Source: Lentinula raphanica
Lineage: Eukaryota; Basidiomycota; Agaricomycetes; Agaricales; Omphalotaceae
Assembly: GCA_027919835.1 (NCBI GenBank)
Contig: JANVFP010000007.1
Coordinates: forward strand, 620,001-684,000
Direction of reading: 5' to 3'
Length of the DNA: 64,000 nucleotides
How positions within the stretch are numbered: the stretch's first letter is position 1; every line of letters begins with the position of its first letter. A program made the position numbers and the translations under genes. This document shows, piece after piece, positions 11,652 through 23,510 of this stretch. A model generated the notes under the pieces. It had not been told where the DNA came from. It saw nothing but the letters and a program-made list of their open reading frames with translations, and did not search any database.

Positions 11652-12920
11652 AAGCCTTTACTCCCACGTATGGATGAAAAGGATTACCAGTTCAGAGAGA
11701 TCCATCAGGAAAAATACCCCTGACCAGAGGTCTTTCAAAGACACCAGAGATTCCCCCAAAAGTCTAAAGTCTTTCAAATAGTTTAAAGTATCTAGACTCT
11801 CAGAACTCTTTGGGAAAAGGGCTCAAAATTTGGTTTCCTTGAAATTCTTTAGAATTGTTTCTGAGTTGTTCAAAGGTAACTTAGAGATTCCCAAAATGCT
11901 CCAGGTTTTTGGGAATAACCTGAGCTCTTCAGATACTCTAGAGAGCTTGGATACTCTGAGCTGCCTAGGTTTTTTCCAATATCCTGAAGATTTCTTGAGA
12001 TTTTTCATGTTCTCTGAATATCTTTGAAAGATCTTTGAATATCTTTGAATATCTTTGAACATCTTTGAAAGATATTTGAGCTTCTCTGAAGACTTTGAGT
12101 GTTTGCAAAAATTTGAAATTTGAGATATTGAATATGAAATAAGATACTATTGCATCTTAACATCTAGAAGATAGTATAGTGTAGTAATACAGTGTAGATA
12201 TCAGTTAAACTATTATAACTCACAGTTGTCAATAATATAGGTAGTCACATGACCTGCCACCGTGGACTGTGTACAATCAAAAAGAACTTCACCAGGTCAA
12301 AATCTGAATATAGCTATAATAACATATACTATATACATTGTTATCTATGTTATTTGATAACATTACACACATATATAATGGTTGTAATAATATATTATGA
12401 TACATATAATCAGAATGTGTTCCGAAATTAATAGTTATCAAGTTCAAATACAGTATATCATAATATATGGGTGTTAGTAGATATAGTCAATATAAGAGCA
12501 ATAGATAGAGTATCATATGATGAAGTAAAAGTGATTGAATAAGTTTTTGAATCATTTGAACTCATTAAAGAGCTTTGGAAAATCTTTGAAAGATATCTAA
12601 ATATCTCTGGAAGACTCTCAGAGATTCTCAGAGATATTCAAAGATTTCTAAAGATTTTCAAAGATTTTCAAAGATATCCAAAGAAATTCAGAGATTTTGA
12701 AAGACATTCAAGGAACTCTGAAGGCTTTAGGTTTTGGGGGGTGTCTCAGGAGACACCAAAGACACTGAAGACTCTAGAGACCCCAGGCAACCTGGAATTC
12801 TTTGAGATCTATGTTGGGTAGCCCTGAGCACAGAACATTTTTGCTGATGTCTGGGCGCGAAAGCCTTTACTCCCACGTATGGATGAAAAGGATTACCAGT
12901 TCAGAGAGATCTGGGCGCAA
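11652..12920. repeat. 60-bp tandem duplication interrupted by E2
   Basis: A 51-base stretch starting AAGCCTTTACTCCCACG at 11652-11702 recurs without change at 12861-12911, and the following bases TGGGCGC also match. Without E2 this is a simple 60-bp tandem duplication (11652-11702 plus 12852-12860, then 12861-12920). The second copy preserves the undisturbed target site of E2. Confidence 0.85.
11703..12849. mobile_element. E2: non-autonomous element of the E1 family
   Basis: A 1147-bp insertion with CATCAGGAAAAA at the left, GCTGATG-type complement at the right (one mismatch) and the 2-bp target duplication TC. Subterminal words such as ATCTTTGAA and CAAAGAT run in opposite senses near each end. 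Its AT-rich core shares CTGCCACCGTG and TGTACAATCAAAAAG with E1. The intact neighbouring copy of the 60-bp duplication shows the empty site with a single TC. No coding capacity is seen. Confidence 0.85.
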
Positions 12921-14921
12921 AACTTATTTCATTTTGCGGATACAGGTCTTTAAGTACACTACGAAAAGTCCAATACCCGTATTTGTCCTTGATCTAGTAG
13001 ATCTAGCTATTTCTACGGACGGAGTCCGATAATATACACTTAAATAGTAAAATATGACTGAAACGATACAAACACGCAAGGAAATAGTAAGGAAAACAGA
13101 GAAAAAGATGAAACTCGTCCGTATTTCGTCGTACTTTCGCCAGATCTAGAAGACCAAGCAAGTTCCGACCATGGTCTGTGCAGCATCCACATGCTAGGGT
13201 GCCTAACTCGTCAGAGTGGCGCCTGCCTGTGTTGCTCAAGTGTTTCCGCCGAATTTGCTTCCGCGGAATAGTAGTGGTCTCCCCAAGTTAATGAGATAGA
13301 CTCGTAACAGTGTTTGATCTCGCGGATCAGGTAGGTCTGGTCCGTAGCTTTCGAACGGTATGCATATAGACTGGTGTTCTGGAGCGGACAACGAAGGTAA
13401 ATGCTTCAGAAGTGTTTTCCGTAGGTTTCCGCGCATTTCCGTGAGTGCTGGTCAAGCTGTACATAGCATACGCTATATCCCAGTTTAGAACTTGAACATA
13501 TGCGTGTTTCCGCTGCGGGTTTCACCCGTACTGCCACGGAAATACTAGATCATCATGTTTCCGACGGTTTCCGCCACTTTGCGTAGGGTTTCCAGGTGGT
13601 AACTCGTCTGGATAGGCTCTAATCGTGTCTGATCTGCTAGATCAAGTGAAATTTCCGTCATCACAGCCAAGTACCAAACTCAGTTGTGCCGATCCGGCAG
13701 ATCTTGATACTAAGTCGATATTCCCTTGGTGTGCTCGTACCAGTAGTCAGCATTCTTGAAGGATCCCCGACCAAGGGTGCGAGCAATAGCTCTAAGTGGA
13801 TATTCATGGCTGATCCTGCCAAAGGATCTGTATCCCAGCTTATACTGATACGAGTTTGACTGCTAGTTCGGGCTCACTACAGTCCTTATTGATACTATGC
13901 AACGGTCTAAATTGATCTTTTTGATCATTGCACGCCTGCGCGGAAAAACCGCGCAACAACGCGATGATGGTAGCGGAGAGAAGAACACCGCATCACATGT
14001 CTGTCCGAAGACTTAAGTTTGCCGCTCCTACGTTGGCGTCAAACAAGCATGTCCGCCATTCGGCATAGGCCCGGTGATTCCGGCGGTAGTGTCAGCTCGG
14101 CATCTTTCTTATTTCGGCATCTGTTGACTCCGGTTGATTCGGTTTATGTAGGGTGGAACTCTACTTTTGAAGGCCATCCTAAGAGTAGAGGAGGGACCTC
14201 TACTCCCAAGCATATATCTGCCTCTACCTCTACTCTACCTCTACTCTACTTTCACTCCAGTTGTCGCTGGTGTGAATGTCCTCCTGAAGAAAGGCGCTCG
14301 CTGACTAAGCGCGCGCGCTTGTTGACCGAGTCTGAGTCTCTCCGAGCCTTTTCCAAACCTTCCATTCAACTTCGACTAGTCACATACTATTCCGGATTCA
14401 TTATCATAGCGGGTAGCTAAGAATCCGCCTCCAAATATCTGACTCAGAAAGGTACTCAAGGCTGTGCTGTAATGTGATTACACCTCAGCCTGAAGAGGCG
14501 GGCTGGGCTGGTCAAATTCGATTTCTGTAGCCCGAGTCAATGCACTGTTCTACCCTCAGACAGGATTTCCGTCATCCGTGTCTACATACTATGCGAGACT
14601 CCGCTTCCAGAGCCCTTCCAAGATCTGCATAGGAACAAGGCACAATATGACCTCGTGGGTATGAGCGTTGAGTATCATCAAAGGTCAGCCAAATACTGAT
14701 ACCGCTTTCGTCCTTTCCTGAGCCATATATCCTCATAACGGTATGTAGTCCGGATTCATCAAGAATGCAGCTGACGCAACCAGGACATATAGAACATATC
14801 AACTCGAGTCCGATGGATTATTCCGTTCGCCTTGGGCCACTATGTCCAGACGTGGATCAATAATTCGATGCAGTACGAGTATATGTGTCTTGAGACTTGT
14901 TCACCTTGGTTCCTGGGCAAC
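12921..14921. other. No gene recognised
   Basis: Apart from the probable LTR and the TCTACC-type microsatellite at 14190-14260, I see no supported gene in this stretch. Open frames are short and show no motif. Confidence 0.5.
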
Positions 14922-15013
14922 ACACTCACATTAGAGCCCGCACACTCACACTAGAGCCCACACACTCACATTTGGAGGCCGCACACTCACACTAGAGGCC
15001 GCACACTCACAGA
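14922..15013 (+). repeat. Left terminal repeat array of the MULE-like element
   Basis: Five copies of a ~19-bp unit centred on CACACTCACA separated by TAGAGCCC, TTGGAGGCC or TAGAGGCC. It is the reverse complement in layout of the array at 23398-23510. Confidence 0.85.
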
Positions 15014-15216
15014 GGCAGAGTATAGTAGTGGTACTGAAGTAGGCCGCCTGTAAGAATTATGTATGCGTAAACAAATGCAAATATTCACGAATCCCGGTTG
15101 AACTGTATCAACAACCATCGGCGTGTCTTTTGCTTACTACTACCAGCATATCACTCCTCACCACGATAGGGCGTTGCGAACATGTCAGATGACGATGAAT
15201 ATATTGGATCAATACC

Positions 15217-15223
15217 TATCAGC
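15217..15223. repeat. Left target duplication of element A (TATCAGC)
   Basis: TATCAGC at 15217-15223 is repeated at 18232-18238. One copy is needed to restore the transposase reading PIST. Confidence 0.9.
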
Positions 15224-18200
15224 CACCCATAGCTGTAGGAGCTTCGTGAAGTAGTCCAATAAGTCTCCAAGATTACTTTGCAAAGTAACCCGAGTGGCTC
15301 TCGAAGCTCAAAAAACCCTTTCAGGCAGGTCAGCAGGGCTCCGGGGGGTGCTTGGCTACTTAGTATATTTATTAATATTCAATAATTCTTTTAATATTTA
15401 ATAGGTATATTATAATAAACCTACTTCGCGAAGTGACTACGTTTACGACAATCATGAAATCAGGTAAATTAGGGTTACATCATTACGTCATTGATTTCCT
15501 TTTTGGGTTATGGTATTTTGAATAGAAAAATGCATATCATGACACTATTGATTTTGGAATGCTAAAAATCACAGATGAATCCAAAAATGGCTATAGGTAG
15601 GTACTGGCTACCTCAGGCACATCAAAATTGCCTAAAAAGGAAATTGGCCCAAAAATAGAACTTGATCTCATCAGGTAGCAAAAAATCTGAAAAAATCATA
15701 AAAAATACTTAAAAAATTCAGGGTCATCTCATTGGCCCTGAAAACACAAAATAAAAAAAAAATATGTGACAAGTGTAAAAATTTTTATCACTCCAAATCA
15801 TACCAGATCCTCTATACATTGAGTATATATGATGTACATGCTATTTTTAGCACCCCTAGTACACTCAGACACTCAGAATGGCTTATATCATTCAATATAT
15901 TCAGCACACTCAATGCTTATTATACTTAACACACTTAACAATGAAAAAACTCGGAATAGTAGTAATGTATATCATACTCAACATACTCAACAATGAAAAA
16001 CCTCAAAATAGTGTTCATGTGTATTATACTTAACACACTTAACACACTTAACAATGAAAAAACTCGGAATAGTAGTAATGTATATCATACTCAACACACT
16101 CAACAATGAAAAACCTCGAAACAGTGTTCATGTGTATTATACTTAACATACTCAACACACTTAACAATGAAAAAACTCAGAACAGTGCTCATGTGTGTTA
16201 CACTTAACACACTTCATCAATCAATATAACATACTTAACAATCAAAAACTTGGAGTAGTGTTATCACACATTATACTTAACACACTTCATCAATAAGTAT
16301 AACATACCTTCAATAGGACATTGTTATACTATGACACACTCATAACAACGAGTTTTGGGCCCTTATGGGCGCTTATTTGGGGTTTTTGAGTCAAAATTCA
16401 TTAATAGCACACTCAATAATTTTTGTGTGGGCTCTATATTGTGTCAGGATGTTGTCTATATCATATTCCTCTAGATATAATTCGGTGAACTCGAAAATAC
16501 AACCTGTGTGGCTAGCTATACTATAATCTTTTGTAATATAACAGTGTTTTATGTAAATGACAGTGCATACACCCATGTTATGAAGTCAAACTGCTGCTGG
16601 GTCATGAAAAGAGTCATTCTACAACCTATTTTATGCTAACTCTATGTGATACAGCCAAGAGGTTTGTAATGGGGGTCATTGAATATGACATCTATTGTTA
16701 CATGTAAGTGTAGACATCTATAGTGTACATGAAACATGTACATGTGTATCATAGAGTCCAACCTTTATGATAGCTATCTGAATCATGTACAAACACTGCC
16801 AGTAGACCGTAGGAGTGCTGTCCTGATGGACCAGCATCAGTATACTTGCATTACATGGACATATGCATTGGCATTTACATAAAACACTGTTATATCAGAA
16901 AAGATCATAGTATAGCTAGCCACACAGGTTGTATTTTTGAGTTCTCCGAATTATATCTAGAGGAATATGATATAGACAACATCCTGACACAATATAGAGC
17001 CCACACAAAAATTATTGAGTGTGCTATTAATGAATTTTGACTCAAAAACCCCAAATAAGCGCCCATAAGGGCCCAAAACTCGTTGTTATAAGTGTGTCAT
17101 AGTATAACAATGCCCTATTGAAGGTATGTTATACTTACTGATGAAGTGTGTTAAGTATAATGTGTGATAACACTACTCCGAGTTTTTGATTGTTAAGTAT
17201 GTTATATTGATTGATGAAATGTGTCAAGTGTGTTGAGTATATTAAGTATAATATATATGAACACTGTTCTGAGGGTTTTCATTGTTAAGTGCATTATGTG
17301 TGTTGAGTATAACACACATGAACACTGTTTCGAGGTTTTCATTGTTGAGTGTGTTGGGTATGAAATAAATTACTACTATTCCGAGTTTTTTCATTGTTAA
17401 GTGTGTTATGTGTGTTAAGTATAATACACATGAACACTGTTTCGAGGTTTTTCATTGTTGAGTGTGTTGAGTATGATATACATTACTACTATTCCGAGTT
17501 TTTTCATTGTTAAGTGTGTTAAGTATAATAAGCATTGAGTGTGCTGGATATATTGAATGATATAAGCCATTCTGAGTGTCTGAGTGTACTAGGGGTGCTA
17601 AAAATAGCATGTACATCATATATACTGATCTGGTATGATTTGGAGTGATAAAAATTTTTACACTTGTTGCGTATTTTTTTTTATTTCGCGTTACCAGGGC
17701 CAATGAGGTGACCCTGAATTTTTTGAGTATTTTCATGATTTTCTCAGGTTTTTTGCTACCTGATGAGATCAAGTTCTATTTTTGGACCAATTTCCTTTTT
17801 AGGCAATTTTGATGTGCCTGAGGTAGCCAGTACCTACCTATAGCCATTTTTAGATTCATCTGTGATTTTCAGCATCCCAAAATCAATGATGTCATAACAT
17901 GCATTTTTCTATTCAAAAATACCATAACCCAAAAAGGAAATCAATGACGTAATGATGTAACCCTAATTACCTGATTTCATGATTGTCGTAAACGTAGTCA
18001 CTTTGCAAAGTGCAGCATAGCTTCGCAAAGTAGATTTATTATAATATACCTATTGAAATAATAAAAGAATTATTGAATATTAACAAATATACTAAATAGC
18101 CGAGCACCCCCCGGAGCCCTACTGGCCTGCCCGAAAGGGTTTTTTGAGCTTCAAGAGCCACTCGGGTTACTTTGCGAAGTAATCTTGGTGACTTATCGGA

Positions 18201-18231
18201 CTACTTCGCGAAGCTCTTACAGCTTCAGCTG
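15224..18231. mobile_element. Element A: 3.0-kb palindromic non-autonomous KDZ-type element
   Basis: The whole element is one giant imperfect palindrome. The left arm (15224 to about 16570) is mirrored by the right arm (about 16860 to 18231), with a ~290-bp loop. Outer ends begin CACCCATAGCTGTAGGAG and, on the other strand, CAGCTGAAGCTGTAAGAG, followed by CTTCGCGAAG-type words and GGCTCTCGAAGCTC; these match the KDZ element ends at 54351 and 63687. The arms are AT-rich and hold runs of TTAACACACTTAACA words. Mirrored 61- to 64-codon open frames near 16391 and 16846 are products of the symmetry. It is flanked by the 7-bp duplication TATCAGC and sits in exon 1 of the MULE-like transposase. Confidence 0.9.
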
Positions 18232-18494
18232 TATCAGCACCATCAACGCGTATCGAGACTCGGTAAGTGACTTGTGCACAGTCTGGAGACCAAACTTTAC
18301 TCAACATGCGTCGAAACAGCTGTTCAGTCCTACGTTCATCGAGCAGAATCCTGCTTTGTTCCTCCAAACTGATTGGATCAATGTCTCTGGTCTGCGCGAC
18401 TTTGTTTTGGCTAGAACACGCGAAGGTACGGATATATAGTGCTTTTCAACCAGTAACAATGTTTTCTCACTGTCTTACCCCATAAGCTCATGCC

Positions 18495-19008
18495 GTGAAG
18501 AAGGAATTCAACGACAAAGCTTTAACCTCAGCTGTTGCCCTGTCTGGCGCGTCTTGCCTTCCACCTTGCACCCGTATCATCTCTGAACGGGACCGTGACA
18601 CGATACTCATTCTGGACTCAGATGAAGAGTCTGATATGATAGATGCCGAGTTCAAACAATGCTCCAGCTCTGAAGGTATGATTGTGAATATTACATGTAT
18701 GTATATGAACTCACATGACCTTGTAAGCTTTTAATGTGAAGGAGGAAGCTACTGATGAAGCTTTTGTATTGCCTCTTGTATCATCTGACTCGACCTCTCT
18801 GCCACGACCCCCACTGAAACACCACGAAGCAATCATCATTCTCGACTCGGACAGTGAGTCCAAGACGATTCACGCGCAAATCAAGGCACCCTCTAGCTCT
18901 CAAGATGGTTCATTCGACTGGGACTCTGACTATTCACAAGAGGATGTTTCGGTAGACAGAAATAAGGTAAGCGAGGCCTCTCAGTATGGAGTTCATACAT
19001 TAGACTGA
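18495..19008 (+). other. Duplicated SUMO-interaction-like exons within the MULE transposase
   Basis: Two consecutive exon blocks each carry a conserved acidic-hydrophobic core (ILILDSDEES, then IIILDSDSES) followed by a Ser-rich tail. Further short exons downstream (RDSFNRDSGRSQ, FDGDLDYSDF, VSFGSDSDYLES) repeat a D/S pattern, and their introns resemble each other. The hydrophobic-run-plus-acidic pattern matches SUMO-interacting motifs. Function is inferred only. Confidence 0.5.
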
Positions 19009-19318
19009 CAAGGACACCAGTCTACGCGTGATTCATTCAACCGGGACTCAGGTCGTTCACAATCTGACATGTCAGAGGCCAAAAATAAGGTAAGCAAGGG
19101 CTATCAATGACATGAGATTCAAGCGCAAGACTGACATTCGTTTAAGGGTGTTTTGTTTGATGGGGATTTGGATTATTCAGATTTCGCTGCACCAGAGGCT
19201 ATCAATGAGGAAAGCGAGGAAAGTGATATCTCTCAACATGTGAATCAAGTACGAGACTGACAAGAACTCTAGTCTAAACATGTTTCATTTGGCAGTGACT
19301 CAGACTATTTGGAATCGG

Positions 19319-19589
19319 CATCAGGAAAAATATTTTCATCTCTAGAGTCCCTAGAGATACCCCCCAATTCCTAGGCTGCCCAGAGATTTTTGTGAGCTTT
19401 TAAAGATCAAAAAACATCCTAGAGATTCTGAAAGATCCTGAAAGCATCTGAAAGCACCTGAAAGCACCTGAAAGCACCCAGAGAATTTTTAGAAGCCTCA
19501 AAGAACTCAGATACTCTAGGTGCTCTGAGACTACCTAGGAATTGGGGGTATCTCTGAGGACTCTAGAGATGAGAATATTTTTCCTGATG
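19319..19589. mobile_element. E3: 271-bp element of the E1/E2 family
   Basis: A short copy with CATCAGGAAAAATATT at the left and its complement at the right and a 2-bp duplication GG. The ends continue as a longer inverted repeat (TCTCTAGAGTCC and TTGGGGGTATC). Removing it with one GG joins YLES to DAAEAIKKEKM in the MULE transposase frame, then a clean GTAAGT donor. Confidence 0.9.
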
Positions 19590-22500
19590 GGATGCGGCAG
19601 AGGCTATCAAGAAGGAGAAGATGGTAAGTGCAGCCTCTTGATACAAGGACATGTGTGAGACTGATAAGAACACTAGTCTAAGCATGGCTCGCCTATGACA
19701 GATATTGACTGGGACATAAAGAGTGTCTCAGAACAGGACCTCAGTGATGAGGATACATCGGACATCGAGATAGTTTCGGTGCACGAGGATGAGGATTCGG
19801 AGGGGAAATGGATGGCATCAGATACGGTATGGCTTGATGAAGGCATCACTTCTGAAGTCCTCAATCAGCAGACACGAATCAACCGGAACGTGACTGTGGA
19901 TCGTGTCGAGCGTATACTTGGTGGTTTCCCCTCATACTATCCTGTCCCTCGTGTCTCGACTGCATACCTGTTAGATGCCAGCGATGAAGAGTATGATGGG
20001 AAGCAAATCCATAAGCTTATTGCAGACAAGGTATGGGCTAGCTCAATATCATTGGTCAATGAATTTATATCTCGTCGACAGGAACAAGAATCTTGGCTCG
20101 GCTCATCTGGTCTAAAAGACTCAAAACCTGGAATCTCACTGTTCACTGGTAACAAAGTCAAGTGCATCCGAAAACGACAGATGTGTTCTGGCGTCTATGC
20201 CTGTGACAAGCTGGACCCGAGCTACCTCAATGTACAGCGCCATGAGCTTGATCCCGATGCTTTGAAAGAGCTAATTCAAACTGAAATTCAATCTCGCATC
20301 ACTGAGACTGACAACATTGATAAGAAAACCCTAGTGTATGTTTTCGAGCTCTCTAGCGCATTTCAAAACATTCACAATATCTGTTTTTAGATTTTGGAAC
20401 GTTATCCATTCCTCCCATTGCAAAGCGGTCGACTCAGATGGGGCTCCATGCAATGGTAGGCCAATCATGAAAGCCCTTAAGGTACGTCTATTCTAGAGCT
20501 TGGTCTTGGATTGTAGACTAATTCTTGTGGTCTCTGGTGTAGCGAAAACGAGACGGATTTAGCTACTTCATTGCATGCAGCAATTGGAGTCAAGATTGGT
20601 CATCTGACCATCAAAGCTTTTCGCTCGTACCTGGTGTCAGCAAAGTAAGCCTTTCGAAACTTTTTCATGATGTCGCACTCTCTGGAATCTCTGCGGTTTC
20701 AACTTGCACGCGTATACTACCTGCTCGCATTGGTGCAAGGGTGAAAATCTGCGGTACGCCGTTCTAGCATGCTCATGTGCGTGGTTCAATGATATGACAT
20801 TTTCCAAAATTCAACAGGCTATCCACACAACGCAAACGGCGAACAAAGCAAGATTGTGAAGATTAAGTGTGGTGCTCAGCGCAGTATCTTCTACCCTGAG
20901 GATACATCCATTCGTCAAGCCTGCATTATCTATAAGATCAAGCCACATGAACATCCAGTACTTCCTGCATCAAAGGCAACACTCGAGGTTCAAGACCTTT
21001 TCCGTCGGTGTGTTGTCGCCTCTGGCCTAGTTGGTCATACGGTCCAGACCGTTGAAGCTGGTGAGTGACCGTCATTGACTCAGTCATTGCTTGAATCATA
21101 CATCGAAGTGTCTGACTATTGTAATATTGAAGCTTCTAGTACAAATCTCCTTCTAGAGGGAAAGTCAACTTCCCTCATTCATCCATCCCTTGTCAATCGG
21201 CGGCAGAGGGAGAAAATCATGCGGGAAGAGAAGACGAAAAAATTTCCTCAAGGTCTTGGCATAGCAGGTATGTTCCCGCCAATGCATGGCTGCCTACTAT
21301 GTTCATCATTATATCTTCAGGTGTCTGGGCATTGTACGAACAACACTCTCTCAAACCTGAGTCTGATCGTTACATCCAGCGTATTACAAGCTCTTTGACT
21401 GGTGGTACGCTGATCTTCACACTCAAATCACGCTTACTCCACCTTGTCCATTCTGCGTCGGCTTTCGAAATCGATGGCACTTTCAAGCGTGTCATTGGTG
21501 AATTTGATGAGGTTGAAATTTCTATATGGCATGATGGTGTCAGCCGAGGTCAGTTGGTGTAAAATTTGACCCTTTGCCTTCTGATTTCCTTGTTTAGCAG
21601 TTACCATTGGTCGAGTGTACATCACGCGAAAGGATGTCGAGACGTATAAGTGCCTCTTCGATCATCTGCAAGAACTTACAGAACATCTTACGAAAAAGCC
21701 ATTGCGGTTCAAAGCACTATCACGAAATGGAAATTTGCTTGCATTAGGTACAGATATGGAGCTCGCAATGATTCAAGGTATGTTTGATCTGCTACAATAT
21801 GTTTCTCTACCTCAGGACTTGATCCTCATAGGTGCTGGCAAGTCATTCCTGAAAACAAATGAACCCGACTACAGCAATATCCATACTTCTGATGCTGAAG
21901 AGATAGTGAAATACTTCTCTCGCATCTGCCTGGTACATTGTAAACGGTATGGGATCTATCTGCTCAATGCCAGTTCATGGTAAGATAATCGGAGTTGTCC
22001 TCTAGTGGTATACAGTGCTTCGACACCCCGGAACTGAAATCTGAATATGAGCGGATCAAGAATTTCATGTATCTATTCTCCGATGCTGAGATCGATGAAT
22101 TCACCTCATGGGTCAATGGGTTGAAGAACACCGAGAAGACCAAGGCAATCAAAGGTTCGTGGTTATCCTTCGATTGTTGGCTACATGTTTATGTATTCAT
22201 GTTTAGCATGGTGGAAAGATAAGCTCAAGCCATGTATACTTTCTGGTATAATTCGATGTCGCTCGAAAATGACAGATACGGCTTGGGCGATCACACCAAC
22301 AATGACAAATATCAATGAGACACAGCACAAATTCACAAATGAACATACTCGAACAAAGACTTCGATTGTTGAGGCAATCTTACTGTATGTGTTCTGTCCG
22401 TCCGCTCAAGTAGATGAGTAATGTTATTCATTTCAGTGCATATGATCTTGATACGAAAGTCGAGAACGAGATATATAGCTCGCTCGAGCATGGTATTCTC

Positions 22501-23397
22501 AAAAATCCACACAATACTAACTTTCACTGCATGGGCCGCAATCTCAACCGTAAAGCGTCGAAGATTCAGAAACACGCAGAGAGTGCAGAACACGACCGCA
22601 CAGTGCAGGACATCCGTGCTCAGATTGCGCGCGCTGAAGGAACAGTGAAGGGGCTCAAGGAAGACCTGCGTGCGAAGCGGAAAAAGCATCCTCAAGTGCA
22701 TCGACCACAACGTGCAGAGTCAAGCTCCAGTGGGCGGGTCAAGATGAGTGCAAGTATAAAGGGCAAAGCACGAGAAATTGCAGCTCCATATCCAGCTCCA
22801 TATCCCACTGTTGATGGTATGCTTACTCTTCGCTGCATGTGCTATCTGCCGGTAACACTGACACTTAGAGAATGGTATTACTGAACATGCCGAAGAAGAT
22901 ATATCGACTAAAGACACTACTTTGGTAGTCTGGGATCATGGTTTGTATCGTTCTATCCTAATCGATGCATTCTCACTGAAATAGAACCACCAGTGCCATT
23001 GTCTTTGGACTCTTCGAACAACGTTGGCCTGCCTATTGACCAGCAGATGCTTGGCGCCAGCTCAGCCCCAGAAATGTTTGACAACGGTGATGGTGTCCTA
23101 CCACCAGTGTTACCTTTCAACCTGCCATTGAGCTCTGAGTCTGTAGGAGATGCGAACATAAGCTGGGGTGGATATAACTCGTTCTTGCATGATTTCGAGA
23201 CGCCGAGGGTCCCAGTGAATGGCAGCGTGGACTGGTACCCGATATTCAACAATCAGCCTTGGTGTCAATAGACTTTGTTCAGATTTCTCATATAGTACTT
23301 GCTCCTAATCGACAGTGTATCTACTACAGTAGCTGAAACATAGATTCCTCATTAACTCGATAAGTTTCCTACTGGTACCCGATACGCTTATGAGTTT

Positions 23398-23510
23398 TTG
23401 TGAGTGTGCTGGCCTGGAATGTGAGTGTGCTGGCCTGAATGTGAGTGTGCTGGCCTGAATGTGAGTGTGCTGGCCTGAATGTGAGTGTGCTGGCCGGACT
23501 GTGAGTGTGT
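23398..23510 (+). repeat. Right terminal repeat array of the MULE-like element
   Basis: Six copies of a 19-20-bp unit, TGTGAGTGTGCTGGCCTGAA, ending GTGAGTGTGT at 23510, with GCAAC immediately after. It mirrors the array at 14922-15013. Confidence 0.85.

Larger units (their letters stand above)
11057..14560 (-). repeat. Probable long LTR and leader of the Gypsy element
   Basis: From TGTGGTATAAAG at 11057 rightwards there is no convincing gene. The stretch lies directly upstream of the primer-binding site in Gypsy orientation, so it is probably the LTR. It is rich in TTTCCG and GATCT words at 13.0-13.7 kb. The far edge is not defined; no second LTR is in the window for comparison. A TCTACC/TCTACT microsatellite lies at 14190-14260. 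E2 is inserted at 11703-12849. Confidence 0.4.
15182..23271 (+). pseudogene. MULE-like transposase gene interrupted by elements A and E3
   Basis: The gene starts MSDDDEYIGSIPIS at 15182. Element A cuts codons at 15223/18239; skipping it continues TINAYRDS, then LFSPTFIEQNPALFLQ. Several acidic N-terminal exons follow, some with hydrophobic-acidic motifs (DTILILDSDEES, AIIILDSDSES). A cysteine/histidine finger follows (HCKAVDSDGAPCNGRP, then GFSYFIACSNWSQDW and a His). The DDE core shows FEIDGTFKRVIGEFDEVEI, IGRVYITRKDVETYKCLF and LGTDMELAMIQGAG, the D-D-E pattern of MULE enzymes, where FEIDGTF carries the first aspartate. A basic coiled region with MSASIKGKAREIA and a C-terminal tail ending NNQPWCQ close it. 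E3 lies at 19319-19589. Between the two insertions all exons I joined are open. The zinc-finger exon is reached through a GT at about 20335. Named a pseudogene only because of the insertions. Confidence 0.75.
14922..23510 (+). mobile_element. MULE-like DNA transposon with terminal inverted repeat arrays
   Basis: An 8.6-kb element as it stands (about 5.3 kb without its two insertions). The left end is an array of GCACACTCACA plus TAGAGGCC-type spacers; the right end is an array of TGTGAGTGTGCTGGCCTGAA. The two arrays are inverted relative to each other. The short direct repeat GCAAC flanks both outer edges (14917-14921 and 23511-23515) and is the probable target duplication, though MULEs usually make 8-11 bp. 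It carries one long + strand transposase gene and two nested insertions, A and E3. Confidence 0.7.

Noticed and set aside
14019..14420. 133-codon open frame in the Gypsy LTR-like region
   Set aside because: It spans the TCTACC microsatellite, has no motif and no splice support.
16391..17040. Near-identical 61- and 64-codon open frames on opposite strands in element A as a conserved small protein
   Set aside because: They are mirror images produced by the palindrome, and the matching stretch in element B has stops, so coding conservation is not supported.
23398..23510. CRISPR array from regularly spaced repeats
   Set aside because: Spacers are part of the repeat and nearly identical, the organism is eukaryotic, and the array mirrors the one at 14922.
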